A DNA stretch of 63,087 nt from Brachionus koreanus (Eukaryota; Rotifera; Eurotatoria; Ploima; Brachionidae). Position 1 is the first letter of the stretch. The number at the start of each line of letters is the position of its first letter. A model generated the notes under the pieces. The model searched no databases. It was given only the letters and a program-made list of their open reading frames with translations, and was not told the DNA's origin. Below are positions 11,204 through 23,340 of the stretch, in pieces. The stretch lies in assembly GCA_016987375.1 (NCBI GenBank), contig PJRA01000508.1, positions 2,349,130-2,412,216 on the forward strand. Direction: 5' to 3'. Made by a program: the position numbers and the translations under genes.

Positions 11204-12530
11204 TTTATTGATTTGATTATTTTCACGTTGTGAAAGGATACTAATTTTAATTTTTAAAATAGATAGAATTGTTTTTGAATCAATTAATTGGAATTATTTT
11301 AAAATACTTTTTTTTATAATCATAAGAAAGTAATTATTTTCTACCTTATTTTTAGTTTTTAGTAAAGGTTTATTTAATCCTAGACTTAATTTAAATTTGA
11401 ACAAATTTGACTTTTTTTATTGAAATTTGCTAATTATTTTTTATGTAATATTTTTTTATTTTATATAATTTGGTAAATAATTTATGAGATTTATTTGATT
11501 TTTTTAAATTTGCATTTACCTTTGGTGACTTTTAAATATTTATTGATCAAATTTATCAAATACTAGAAGCAACGTAGCCATAAATCGCGTATTTTGAAAT
11601 TTTTTTAAATTCTTTTTCAAAAAAATTCAAGAATACAATCAATTATGATCTGATTTTCGGTACTCTTAAAGAATACTAGATGATAAACAAGTCCATCTAT
11701 TTTATTTTTCTAAAAAACTTTTCGTGACATTATTTTAGATTTGAATTTTTCACAAAAAACTGCCATACACTTATTTTGCGTTTCTTTTAAATTTCGATTA
11801 TTTTTAATTAATTCTTATTGTCAAGTCTCATTGATTATTTCTTAAAAAAAATCATAACCATTTTTAAAATTTATCTTATAAATTTGAGCTGAATATAGAA
11901 ATTTGAACCGTATCAAAGCCATTGAGGTTCTAAGATATTGGACCACGCTGAAGATCTGTTAAAAAATCAAATACAATAATTGAGCCAAATTTGATGTCGG
12001 TTATGTAGATCAGATGAGTCGTTGTTTAAGCTTCAAACCATCGAAAAAAAAATGACCTTTCCAAGTTTTTTATTATATTCTAAATTCAAATCAATCAATC
12101 AACAATTGGTTTTTAACTAAGTAAATAAGTCTCAGATCTCAACAAATGACTTTTTGAATATTTGATTGAAGAATTATTGATCTGCATGGTATCGTTAAAA
12201 ATCTGTATAAAAATCCACTCTAACTTCAAATTGTAAACATCTAAAACCAATCAACATGAAATCCATCAAAAAAACTCCTTCAAAATTTGAAAATCTCGAC
12301 GAAATTTTAAGAAAGTAGCTTAATTATTTTATCAGTAGAAAATAGTAACAATTTGGTAACTGTGACAATTAACACCTAAATTTTTTGGCATTAAACAATA
12401 AAAATTATTTTACCATTTTATTTATTTATTTATTTGTTATTTAAATAATTTGAGCTGAGTCTCGGGCGGCAAATAATGGAACTAAGTCCTTTTTTTAGCC
12501 CAACGAATAATAAAGATTAGAAAAACAGAA
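11204..12530. other. AT-rich intergenic region, no gene seen
   Basis: There are no recognisable coding segments. 12436-12530 has a TTTATTTATTTATTTG run and a CCTTTTTTAGCCCAACGAAT segment like the SINE-like left flank at about 7965, directly abutting the mariner element. Confidence 0.4.
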
Positions 12531-12532
12531 CT

Positions 12533-13195
12533 AACGGGTGATGCATAAGTAAATGGACAAAAGTTAAGTTAACTTGTCCGATCATGCAAATGATCAGGGG
12601 ATCATAAATATATTTATTTATAAACTACTAAAAATTAGCCATAATATTGCAAAAAAAAAATTTTAAAATTTGACTTTCTGTGTCTGAACGAGAGGCTTTC
12701 AAGAGATCCGATCAAGGACAATAAGAGAACAGGTCGTCCAACTACCTGGACAGCTGCAAGGAAGACAAAACTGAAGAGATTGACCAATAACCGAACTGGA
12801 GTGAGTCAAGGCGTCTAGCAAGAAAATTTAATGTCCACCAGACAACAGTTGGCCGGCAGTTAAAAAAATGGATATTTCATATCGTAAACGTGAAAAAACA
12901 CCAATGAAGACCTTGACTACGTTTTTGGCCTGACTTAGCGTCTGCTCACTATTCTATGGTAAGCACAACATAGATGAACGAAAATGTAAATTATGTGACC
13001 AAAGATATCAACCCGCTAAATGTCCCTCAAGTGCGCCCAATCGAAAATTTTTGGGGTTGTTTGAGTGAAAAAGTATATGAAGGAGGTTGGCAAGCCTCAA
13101 CAAAGCNNNNNNNNNNNNGAACTTAATATCATTTTTATTTTTTGAGATATTCGCTTTTAATTTTTGTCCATTTACTTATGCATCACCCGTTAGTT
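12533..13195 (+). mobile_element. Tc1/mariner-superfamily element, internally deleted
   Basis: The terminal inverted repeats are ACGGGTGATGCATAAGTAAA at the left (from about 12535) and its exact reverse complement at the right (ending about 13191). Each is flanked by TA, the expected target duplication. Inside are two transposase remnants. An N-terminal HTH segment at about 12690-12900 reads RLARKFNVHQTTVGRQLKK, then RKREKTP. A C-terminal segment at about 12993-13105 reads NVPQVRPIENFWG, then SEKVYEGGW. The catalytic middle with the acidic triad is missing, and 12 N bases (13107-13118) interrupt the end. It is a non-autonomous, broken copy with recent-looking ends. Confidence 0.88.
13107..13118. 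other. Assembly gap (12 N)
   Basis: Run of N inside the mariner remnant. Confidence 1.
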
Positions 13196-13902
13196 TAAGA
13201 GATTGGAGTTTAAACATTTTTATAATAGATTTAAATATTTGAAATGGTGAATTGAATCTTACATTGGTGTTGTTTACTGTGAGTTGGGCGTGATATGACG
13301 TGAGTTCTGGTTTAGTTATTGATGATTTGTTCTTAGTTAGTAATTTATACAAATGCTTTTTGATTTGGACTTTAATTAGTCGAGGTTGAAGGATTTGTGG
13401 ATGGAAGCAAATTTGATTTTTAAATGAAAAAATTGATGTTTATGTTTGTATATTACTTTTTAACTACTTAATTAATTAAATCCTTTGAGGTCCCTAATAA
13501 ATAATGAAAAAAATAATGGCAGACTGGTGAAAGAATATAGGAAGCATGCTAAATAGATTTCTAGTTGATATTATATTTAATAGTTGGATTTATTTTATTA
13601 ATATACTTCGAAAATGTTTTAATTAGATCCTCTTAAAAGAACAAATAATCGAGACAGGATAGGCATCTACTTGAGAAGTTAAAAGGTAAACATTATTTAG
13701 CTTCAATTGTCTTAAATTTAATAACTAAATTTAGATATTATTTTTATATTCTTACTGATTTAAACAAAAATTCGAACAAAGCATTTTATTTACATTTATG
13801 TGTTAAACTTTAAAATGTCAAAAAAAAATTTTCAATGAAAATAATTAAAATTTAAAAATAAACTAAAAAATTAATTGAAGCAAGCTCGATGTCCTAAAAA
13901 TT
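13196..13902. other. Intergenic, no gene seen
   Basis: AT-rich sequence between the mariner right end and the HECTD3 stop codon; nothing recognised. Confidence 0.4.
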
Positions 13903-16900
13903 TTATAAAGTTTCATAAGAAGAGCAGTCCGTATCAATAGCTACACAATTGTAAATTGCATATCTTAGTTTTTCTTCGGCAACTTGAGCACTTAAAAATA
14001 AAAAGAAGTATAGATAAACGAGAATTTGCTCAAAGAGCTAAAATAAAGATATATACTTTGGGTAAGAAGGAAAATAGATTGAACAATTGCATGTTGAAGA
14101 GTCCGGAAAGCTTGTAGCAGGCCTGAAAATTTTTTAAAAATTAAACAGCTTAAAAGAGAAATAAATTTTTTCTTACTGATCCGAAGAAAAGAAGAATATT
14201 TTAACAGGCAATCTTTTCCTTCCGGTAACAAAACGAACAAATTTACTTCGTTCTTCATTTGTAAAATTACTAATCGCTTCCCAGAAATACTTAACTGTAT
14301 TATCATCTGGAGAAATATCTTCATCATAATCAACTAAATAAATTGTTTAATTTTTAAAAAAATAAAATATGTTTTCATTAAAATCAAATCATACTGGACA
14401 TTTTTAGGTCTTCAACTGATATATTCGCAGCTCCACAAATGCTAAACTCAAACTCGGACCATGTAAAAATACAGAAAAAGTGTTTGGATAAAACAGATTG
14501 AAGTCCCCGTTTGATTGCTTCTATCTGAAATCAAAAATTTCAAATTCTATACTGGATACAAATTTTACGAAAATGAAATTATCGTATTTCTTTATTTTCT
14601 CATTTAAGTTTTTAATTTCTCTTACAAGATTTTTTTTGATAAGTACCAAGTACAACCGGTTTTTAATAAACTAATTTTAAAAAATAACTAAGATAACCTA
14701 AATAAAGGAAATCAGTATTATTTATAAATTATTTTTATATTCATTATTTTAAAATATTCTCGCATTCTAAATTTTGCCAGTATTTACCAAATCAAAACTA
14801 AAATATATTACGGCAAATATAGATACATATTAATTTTAATTTAAATTAATTGAAAAATATATAATACTAGATTAGATAACAAAAATATTTGTATTGACCA
14901 AATAGAAGTTTTTTTTTTCTAAATAAAATATTTACTTGTTTATCCGATTCGGACATTCGAACTTTTTTTACCATTTCACAATATTCTAGTCTTTGTTCAT
15001 ACTTAACTGAAATTTGATTTCCGTCTGGCTTTAACATAACTAAAGTTCCATCACTTAAGGTACAGGACCAAGTGATTTCATCAGCATATTTTGATTCATA
15101 TTCAGATTTGTCCATTTTTTCAATTGTATCTAGTAGTTGCACTTGAGCATGATCAACAGTTACAAAATCATTTTTCCAAGAAATTTTTTCTCCAGATATT
15201 TTCTTCCAAAAAAATGAAGCCATGAACAACGCAAGAGTTTCATTAGATCTTACACACGCACCCATTAGTTTACCAATGAACTCAAATTCTTCAAATAGCT
15301 TGCATGACGGATTGGCCACAAACATATCTCTAAATGTGTTCAAGTCACTTTGAAGCTGATTTGGTGATCGGATAAAAAAAGGCAGCGGAACTAAAGTATC
15401 CATTTCGTTTGGACAAAGTTCTTCGGATATGTCAGATAAACTGTCTCTGAATCCACCACCTTGATCTATAATGCCTTCTCCAATAAATTTGCATTCCCAC
15501 CACTGGTCTACACTTTTTTCCCATCTAAACAAACAAAAATGCTTAAATATACCAAATAATTATGTTCTCTATCAAAACGGATAGGACAGACGCTCATCAT
15601 CTCCTTTTTCAGTATCTTTTTAAGCAACAGAGACATTTATAGGGTGTTTTCCTCCTTTGAGGGGATCAAACCTTCAATCTTCTGCTTGGGTGACTATCAC
15701 ACAAATCTCTAGCTGTCTATTTAGTAAGGAAAAATATTTAAAAAAAAAACATTTTTTTGTACTAACTACTCAAACAGTTTTTTGCTTATATTTATGTTTG
15801 TATTTTTTTTTTAATTTTATTTTTACCTCACCTATTAGGCGTTAATTCAGATAATTAGTAATGATAGTGTGGCTGAAATTTGAATTTTAATTCAAGCTAG
15901 TGCAAAAGTCAAAAAAAAAAGTATTTTTAAAGTATTTTGAAAGTCAAGTCAGAGACTTGAGTTGAAGAAAAATTTCAGTTATTTTTTTCGAAAAAATCGA
16001 AAAAAACTTACAACATTTTTTTCAATTTTGCTACCATGATCACAAACTCAAAGTTTTTGGTATCCAAGAAAAAATCAAATAATATTTGATCATTTGCTTC
16101 TGTGGTAATGTTTTGTTTTGCTTTCATAAAAGAAAAGAATTTTCTCCTATAAGTTTTATACTGGCTTATCAAGAAGGAATCGTTTTTTATAATCTAACTC
16201 AAACAAAATTAGCATAAGGATAATTTACAAAAAATAAAAAAAATGAAAGCGACAGCTCTGAACGTTTTCAAAAGACTTTTTTTCGAAAAAAAAATTAAAG
16301 TAAAGTCAAAAGACTTGACTTGACTTTAACTTTATGACTTTTGAAAAACTCTGATTTTAATAAAAAGACTACTAAATAAAAATCAATATCTCCGATTGTT
16401 TCGTTTCGTGTGACGAATGGTCTCATTTTCTTTATATTTTTCGACTAAACCTGAATTTAGAATTTTTCGAAATAAACTTTGCTTAAAGTGAAAAAAACAT
16501 CCATAAAAACTTTTTTTGTAGCATTAATAAATCCAATTTCAGATTTCAAAAGACAGAGGTGGACGCGTCAAAAATTCATTCAATTTTTGATAACAAATTT
16601 TCGTAAACTGTTTGATGTTTGTTTGGTATAGGACAATAGACTATAGGCAAACATTGACCATCAATAAGACAGTGAATAGAATAAACTTGAAAAAATGGCT
16701 TTGGTGCAATGTCAAAAGTACCATCAAAAAAAATATGATTGTCTTCCAGAGTTTTTAAATTTTAAACTGTTGAGAATATAACAAATCTAAATGAATCCTC
16801 AGCCCCGGAATCATGGTATCCTCAAGATCGTAAATCCATCAAAATAATTAAGAGAATTCTAAGTACAAAGTGTTCCAGTATCCAGCAAATATCTAGAGAA

Positions 16901-19900
16901 AGATACAAGAATTTTAGAGAATGTTCAACGAAGAGCTACTTGTTCTAAAAAAGAGCCAAAATCAATTTTTTTTGGCTTTAGTGAAAGTGAAATTATTTTA
17001 AATTAATGTTAAATTAAATGAAAAAGAAAAAATTTTTACCAAACGAAATTAAGAAAGACAAAATCAAATTTTTTTGTAAACAAAAATAATTCCTAAAATA
17101 ATGCATTTATTATATATTATATTAATATGAAATTTAATAGCTCCAACCTGCTTAATCTATTTGGTTGTTCATCTTAAATATTGTCAACCATGCTAAAAAA
17201 AGTGACTCGGCAGACACTGAAGTAGCAAGTGTGGAATAAAAAATAAAAGCTTAGCCATTTTACTTGAACAAAAAACTTTTGTTTTAAAATCAAAAAAAAA
17301 TGGACCTAAATGCCAACTCAAGAGTTGGTCCATCAAAAGAAACAATTTTTCGAGTGGAAAAAAAAGAGCTTTTCTGAGAAAAATAAACAAAAAAAATTCA
17401 TCGCTATTAAATCTTAAAATATCTCTTTTGTTTAATGTTCCAGCAATTTTTTGTTCGTTCAAAATCAATTTTTCTGCTGTAAGAAAATTAAAAATTGAGT
17501 TTTTAATAAAATTGTAATATTCCTGGAGAACTAGGCTTAATGATTTGGGGAACCTTACTAAACCCAAACTAATCTAGGATAAGATTAAAATAAAAAAGTT
17601 GATAATAGTTATAAAAATACATGAAAAAAAAAAGTTTACCTAAAACTTGATGACTTTGCAAGATTGTTGTATATTTGCATAAAAATAGTATTTTGGTAAT
17701 TTGGATCTAGGTTTGTTTTTCCACGATAGGCAAACGCCAATGGTCTGTCTATATAGACCAATGGCAAAAAGCATACACTAACAGGAACTGAATTGAAAAT
17801 TTTCTCCAGAAGAAAAATTCGCTTTGTTGATAAGACCAATATTTTTTTGACGGATGAAACTAATTTATCAAAATATTCACCATATGTCCATGATGGCAAA
17901 ATGGCTTCCATACACAAGTCAAATAGCTTGACAAATCGAAGCAACAATTCGGCACGACGATACAAAAATATCGGCTTAAAATTACTAAGTCTGGGAAAAT
18001 TTCTCTCTAATTTAGAATAAGAGAATATTTCCGATGGTATCGGATCGTCTTCTTCTGTTTTTGGAAAAAGCTTTAGACCAAATATTCTACAATTTGTAAC
18101 ATTTCCTTTAATGTTCGAACTCTTCATTTTAGAGCTTAATAATTAACATTAGTAATAAGTTACTTTGACACGACTCTATTCGTATTTCTAAATAATTATA
18201 GGCTTTTGAACAATTCTCCAAAATAAGAACATCACCATCATCGACTTTCAAACCTCTTCAGTTATTTTATCAATTATTTATGATTATTAAGAAAAAAAAA
18301 ATTTTACGATTTAACTACTATTTTATTAAGCTGCTGAATATCTTCTGGATTATTACCACCATGAACTGATACATCTTTAGGCATGAAGAGTCGATGTGAT
18401 TTATTGACTACAATGTATAGCTGTCTAATAAAAAAAAGGTTAACTTTAAAAATTAAAAAGTCTAGACGATTTAGAATGTTTACTTAATGACTATATTTGG
18501 CTTTAGAAATAAACGAATTGAATTTACATTATAGGATGAAGAATAAGCATCACTTTCCCAATAGGTTCTTCGATCTAAGCTTATCAAATAATCAGTGTCG
18601 AATGATGTCTAAAAAATTTTCAAAAGTTAAAACCATATAATCAACATTGAAGATTTTTTTTTAAAAATTTTTTTAAAATCTTTTTTTTTTTTTTATTCTA
18701 AGTGAAAATAATAAGTGAGTATTTTTAAAATAATATTCTAAATTTCATAAAAAATAAACTTAAATTTAATTTAAGATTTATGAGTTTTGTGAAATTGAGT
18801 ACAAAAGAAAAAAACAAAATTTTAAATTTGAAATGACTTTTTTATTTTGACTTTAAAACTTGATCTGCTAACTGTACCAGTTGATGCATAATTTGTTTCA
18901 CCAAAATTTAGTCTGTGCAAAATCTCTGCAACTCAAACTAAATGTATTGAGAAATTTTAAAAATTGAATTGCAGAATTTTTGCACATTCAGGTTTTGTGT
19001 AATACCAACTATGTATCAGCTGATACAATTTGCAGATCAAGTTTTTAAGTCAAAATAAAAAAATGATTTTATTGGATTAATTAAGCTTTAAATAAAAAAA
19101 GTGAAACCTGAGATTTTTTCAGAATTTTGTCTAGTTTTATAATTTAAATAAAAAAGTTAGGGTCTTGGGTCAATCCTCCGACGAGAATCAAAAAAACTGG
19201 AAAAAAGCACAAAAACATGTGTTTTTTTGGTTTAAAGTGCAACTTAATTCCACTTAAAATACTTGAAAAATATATCATTTAATAGAGAATTTTGCGCTCT
19301 TTAAAAATATACATAGATATAGTAACTTTTGAATGAAAACTCATCTCAAAAATTTCAAAAACCTAAACCACTGTTTTCAAAACTATCAAACTTCAAGACC
19401 CTCTAGTCAAAAATCTTAAAATTACTTTTGTAATAAAGTTAAGAAAAAAAGACTGCAATGCAATTACAATTTCATTTTCAATTCGATTCAAATTGCCGAA
19501 AAAAGAACTAGGTTTAATGAGTTAGTTAATGTTGCTTTGTGTGATATAGCGACTTTTTGTATTGTCTTTGTCAAGAGAACACACTTTTTATGTAGATGCA
19601 GCCGATTCTATAAAAATCAGAGTCAAATCAATATTTTATCGGAAAACAAATAATTGTAGACCTGCAATGTGTTAGTTGTATATGAGAAAAGCTGTTCATC
19701 ATCAAATAAATGAAATCAAAGACAACAAATTATAAGATTCTATAATGAGAAATATAGAATCTCTTCAACTTCCATTTAGAAATAAAATAATAATAAAAAT
19801 TGTTATCGTTTAATTCATTTGGTAACTTTTATTTATTAATTTTAGAGCCCAAAAATAATTAATAAATGAGTCCAAAGTAGTAATTATATATCCCATAATT

Positions 19901-21558
19901 AATTAATTATTTAGTCCAAATTAATCATGAGCCCATTTAAATTTAGCATTTTAATTAGAATAAAAAAGACATTTGTACAATGGTGTTCCACATTTTGCTT
20001 TTTAAAACAATTTACCAAGAATATTTTATATTTTCTAAAATTTTGGCGTCTTTTTTGATACTTTAGTTGGTAAAAAAAATAGATTTATTTCATCAAAAAA
20101 TTCATAGCGAATTCACACAATTAATTTTATAATTATTTTACTAAAAAAACGTCAAATCTCTGAGATTTTTGTAAATTATTGTTTTTCCAGCAATTTTTTT
20201 AAATTTTATCTAAAATCTAGTAAATCTATGATTTTTTACTTGCACCAATTTAATATATTTTTCATAAATTGCTTTAAAAACAAAAAGAAAAATTCCACTT
20301 AATATGATAAGCTGAATTTTTTGCTTAATATAAATTTTAATTAATATTTTCTATTTTTCTTTTTTCTCATAACAATGTGAATTAGTTACTGAAAGAAAAC
20401 TTGCATAGAAGTTAATAGTAGACCATGCATAAATACCAAGACTCAAATATTAAATTTTTTCTAGTACAAAATATAAAATAGATTAAAAAAATTCGATGTG
20501 ATCAAAGTTTTTCTTCAGTGATGACTAGAAAGGAAAAACGTAATAAAATCAAATATGGCATATTTGAGTATAAAACTAGTAAGTTTAAATTCAGGCATCA
20601 AAAATATCCAATCTTACAATCAAATTTTACAATAAATCAGCCTTTTAAATCAGTTCTACGTTTATTTATCTTTCATCTTTCTTTAATTAAACATTTAATA
20701 AACTTACCCTCTGAGTTGAGAGAGTAATTGATTTAATGAAATTGCGGATGCTTCCAGATATGTCTGTATTGACAGAATCTTTTATCATTTCAACCAATTC
20801 TTCATCTAAATCACTAGACCAATTTTTAGGAAGTTCAGTTACTTGTTTCATTAATTCATAATTAGGTTTGAATTTTTGATCTAACTCAGAGTGATCTACC
20901 TTTAGAGAGTAGCAATTTTCAACATAATGAATCCAGCTAAATAAACAAAATAAACTGAAAGAAAGAAATTTAATTTTTTTATAATATCAAACTCTTTATT
21001 TGAATTATTAGACTGTTTTTCACTTTTCAAATCGGAAATTTCTATCAGCTTAATTGGTTGTTCATTAGAATTGAATTTGTGCTTGAGTAACCATACTGGA
21101 CGCTTCAGGGTCACTGATTTCGATTTTTTTGAATCAATTTCGTCCATATTAAAAACTTTAATTTTAGTTATGAGAATCCATTTTCCCACGTTGTTGATTC
21201 TGATCACGCTATTTGAAACCAAGTAATCGATAGAGTGTTTGTCTAAGACACGGTCCGAATTTAGGTATTCGAAATTGTTGATTACGGCATCATAAGTGGT
21301 TTGATCGTCAACTGGACAATCAAAAAGATATATGCTTGACTCATAGTTAAACTGACTATTGATTGCCGAAGAGGAATTCATTGGAGAGTTTGAGTTGATG
21401 CAAGATTGGTCTAGTTTGTAGTAAATTTTGGCACGATAGTATCCAAGAGGCTTGGGAAATGGTTTGTTTGATGTCAAGCATTCTGTACATTCCTCAAACG
21501 CTCTCATAAATTTAACAATTTTTTCTGTTTTAGCTATTGAATTTTTTCGTTTATTCAT
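13903..21558 (-). CDS. HECTD3: HECT-domain E3 ubiquitin ligase HECTD3, 11 exons, complete
   Basis: Ubiquitin ligase with an N-terminal region, a central DOC/APC10-like domain and a C-terminal HECT domain. Exons on the minus strand, 5' to 3': 21558-21024, 20895-20708, 18608-18484, 18424-18308, 18255-18164, 18105-17640, 15524-14936, 14524-14395, 14333-14177, 14122-14057 and 13990-13903. All phases agree and give 850 residues, against about 861 in vertebrates. Diagnostic pieces are RRTYWESDA and [10 protein letters not shown] in the DOC region; [54 protein letters not shown]; and [18 protein letters not shown]. The HECT catalytic cysteine is C811 in [16 protein letters not shown]. The ATG at 21558 is the first in frame. 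Introns 20707-18609 and 17639-15525, each about 2.1 kb, hold transposon debris; the others are about 50-410 bp. The first splice junction (21024/20895) is chosen by phase and alignment and is the least certain. Confidence 0.95.
15590..15720 (-). repeat. tRNA-derived SINE-like element
   Basis: On the minus strand, GGTTTGATCCCC (15661-15672) matches a polymerase III B box, with AGCTAGAGATTTGTG upstream at about 15700 as a possible A-box region. The following body (AAAAAGATACTGAAAAAGGA) is shared with the fragment at 7968-8050. It lacks a full tRNA fold, so I call it a SINE and not a tRNA gene. Confidence 0.4.
15902..16358. repeat. Foldback-like element in HECTD3 intron 6
   Basis: AAAGTCAAGTC...GACTTGA at about 15940-15965 is mirrored by GTCAAAAGACTTGACTTGAC at about 16304-16323, with outer CAAAAGTCA/TGACTTTTG words at both ends. 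The arms are imperfect. The composition resembles the intron 2 element of LMLN at 1833-2064. Confidence 0.4.
16575..16750 (-). pseudogene. Mutator-like (MULE) transposase fragment
   Basis: The minus-strand frame reads [20 protein letters not shown], then [20 protein letters not shown]. This is the N-terminal part of a MULE DDE domain, with the first catalytic D in DGTF. It is truncated before the second acidic residue. A related fragment sits at 62590-62880. Confidence 0.75.
16800..16960 (+). pseudogene. Short LINE reverse-transcriptase C-terminal remnant
   Basis: With frame changes this encodes an [10 protein letters not shown] motif at about 16912-16941. The motif is typical of the thumb end of non-LTR reverse transcriptases (LE.VQRRATK). 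It is very short and degenerate. Confidence 0.5.
18830..19064. repeat. Compact palindromic MITE-like element in HECTD3 intron 2
   Basis: Two arms of about 105 bp (18830-18938 and 18956-19064) are reverse complements with modest divergence. The left reads TTTTTATTTTGACTTTAAAA then CTTGATCTGC; the right ends GCAGATCAAG then TTTTTAAGTCAAAATAAAAA. The central spacer is under 20 bp, so the whole element can fold as one hairpin. Confidence 0.75.
19151..19252 (-). repeat. Dispersed repeat R2, copy in HECTD3 intron
   Basis: The segment with GGTCTTGGGTCAATCCTCCG then ACGAGAATC matches 62859-62961 in reverse orientation along about 100 bp with few differences. In the other copy it follows a MULE transposase fragment, so it may be part of a Mutator-like element. 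Confidence 0.7.
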
Positions 21559-21883
21559 TCTTTCTAGATAAAATTTTAAAATTATATTAAAATTAGTTTC
21601 TTTTTTTTTACTGTTTTTTTTTTTAAATTTCAAGTTAATTATGATTATTTTGAAATTTTATTTTTGATGCTATAATTTAATTTTTTACATGAACAAATGG
21701 ATTATTTTTTAAAATAATTTATTTCTTTTATTAGTATGCATTTTAATTGAGACAATTCTCTTTTTTATTTATTTAAATAAATTTTTTTTTAAATTAACTT
21801 TTGTTTGATTTAAACAAAAAAAAAATTTAAATATTTTCTGAAAATAAACATTTATAACCAAAGCCAAAATCTTGTGCATTAGA

Positions 21884-22843
21884 TTAATTCTTTTTTTTGT
21901 TTGAGTGAGTCCATATCGGTTTAGACTTTGCAGCAAAGGCTTTTAGTCCCAGTTGAGTGTCTTCATACAACAAATTTTCAAGCATATAATCGGAAGCAAT
22001 TTTATAAGCATCTCTCAATTCAGGTGCCTCTATTTGCTGATAAAAACACTTTTTGCCTAGTGCAACGATATGCTTACTGTTTGCTTCAATTTTTCTAGCT
22101 ATTTCTAGCACTTTAGCTTCCAAATTTTGACTTGATTCATCAACATCGACTAATTCAGATATTATTCCGTAATTGTGAGCGTCAGTTGCACTGACCGGGT
22201 CTCCAGTTAAAAGCATTTTGAGGCTAATTTTTGAACTTACATTCCTCGAGAGAGGTACTCCAGGTGTAGAGCAAAAAACACCAAATTTAACGCCAGGAGT
22301 AGAAAAGCTTGCCTTATTTGAGGCTACTATCAAATCACAGCTAGCAGCAAGTTGGTATCCAGCAGCAGCTGCAAGTCCGTGAACTTCTGCAATGGTTGGC
22401 ACAGAAATGCTTTTTAAGGTAAGACAAAGATCAGTAAATTCATTAAACACTTGTTTATGAAGAGCTTGACCTTTTTCAAGTGTAAATTCTTTTAAATTAT
22501 GACCGGCTGAGAATACCTTTGGACAGCTTGAACTTATAACTAAAACTCTACATTTAGAAAAATCAATTTTATTAATTGATTCTTGAAGAGATCTAATCAT
22601 GTCTATTCCCAAGGAATTACGCTGTTTTGGATTAGCCATTATTAATTTTGTCAGAAATTTATTTTCATAATTGTCATCTATTTTTACCAAGTTAAATCTA
22701 GCCGATTCAATTGAAAAGGTTCTAGAGACCGGACATGACGCAATTTTTTTTTTCGTTAACTTGAACATCTTGATTCCGAATATTTTACCAAAAATTTTAA
22801 AATAAACAAAATATTTTTCCCTAAATTTTGCAATTTTAAACAT
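21884..22843 (-). CDS. ECHDC3: Enoyl-CoA hydratase domain-containing protein 3, mitochondrial
   Basis: Crotonase-superfamily protein of 319 residues from the ATG at 22843. A second ATG at 22768 would give 294 residues and still leave a basic, Arg/Ser-containing mitochondrial-type presequence. Family landmarks: ANPKQRNSLGIDMIRSLQ, the oxyanion-hole segment FSAGHNLKE, GLAAAAGYQLAASCDLIVAS, FSTPGVKFGVFCSTPGVPLS and LLTGDPVSATDAHNYGI, ending AAKSKPIWTH. These match ECHDC3, a mitochondrial crotonase-like protein linked to lipid and insulin metabolism in mammals whose reaction is not settled. It is a single exon on the same strand as HECTD3, 325 bp downstream of that gene's start codon. Confidence 0.9.
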   Translation of the reverse strand: MFKIAKFREKYFVYFKIFGKIFGIKMFKLTKKKIASCPVSRTFSIESARFNLVKIDDNYENKFLTKLIMANPKQRNSLGIDMIRSLQESINKIDFSKCRVLVISSSCPKVFSAGHNLKEFTLEKGQALHKQVFNEFTDLCLTLKSISVPTIAEVHGLAAAAGYQLAASCDLIVASNKASFSTPGVKFGVFCSTPGVPLSRNVSSKISLKMLLTGDPVSATDAHNYGIISELVDVDESSQNLEAKVLEIARKIEANSKHIVALGKKCFYQQIEAPELRDAYKIASDYMLENLLYEDTQLGLKAFAAKSKPIWTHSNKKKN

Positions 22844-23340
22844 AGACAAAAAAATTGACTTTGATTAATTTTAATCGTGAAAAAAAAGTGCAACTGTATA
22901 GTGTAGTGTTAGATGATTGACTTTTGTCAACACAAACAAAAGATAAAATTGAGAAGAGTATAATCTTTTCTAGGCAAAATAGATTTAAATTTTTTAACAT
23001 CAAACAAATAGCTTTTTAGAACACAAAAACATTATAGGTAATGGATAATGGTTAAATCAATTACTATATAGATTTTATTTTAAAGAAATTAAGAGAAAAG
23101 AAGAAAAAAATTTTTTTTTCCTATTCATATTTTATCTAATCATATCGTTTTAAATAAAAATATTTAATCAGTAATTGTGGCTATATCACATCTTCTCCCG
23201 CTTTAATAGCGACTGATAGGGAACTTTCAACCATTTTGACCATTACAAGATCAAAGGTACTAACTAATAATCGCCAGGTAGCCACTGCCGCCGAGAAGCA
23301 CTTTTGTTAGTCTTCTGGGACTTTTATCCTTGTCGCCAAA
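22844..23340. other. ECHDC3 upstream region and unknown repeat flank
   Basis: AT-rich until about 23165. Then 23170-23340 is much less AT-rich and includes GGCTATATCACATCTTCTCC. The word GCTATATCACA recurs at about 23485 at the end of the next repeat, so this stretch may belong to the same or a nested element. No coding frame. Confidence 0.4.

Noticed and set aside
15640..15715. tRNA gene on the minus strand
   Set aside because: A B box is present but I could not build an acceptor stem or anticodon arm; treated as a SINE.
17193..17567. 124-codon minus-strand frame between HECTD3 exons
   Set aside because: It lies within the intron 17639-15525. Exons 6 and 7 of HECTD3 join in phase without it and it has no similarity to the missing protein; it is a chance AT-rich frame.
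20518..20727. 69-codon plus-strand frame near HECTD3 exon 2
   Set aside because: Overlaps the minus-strand exon end and intron, ends in low-complexity sequence, no similarity recognised.
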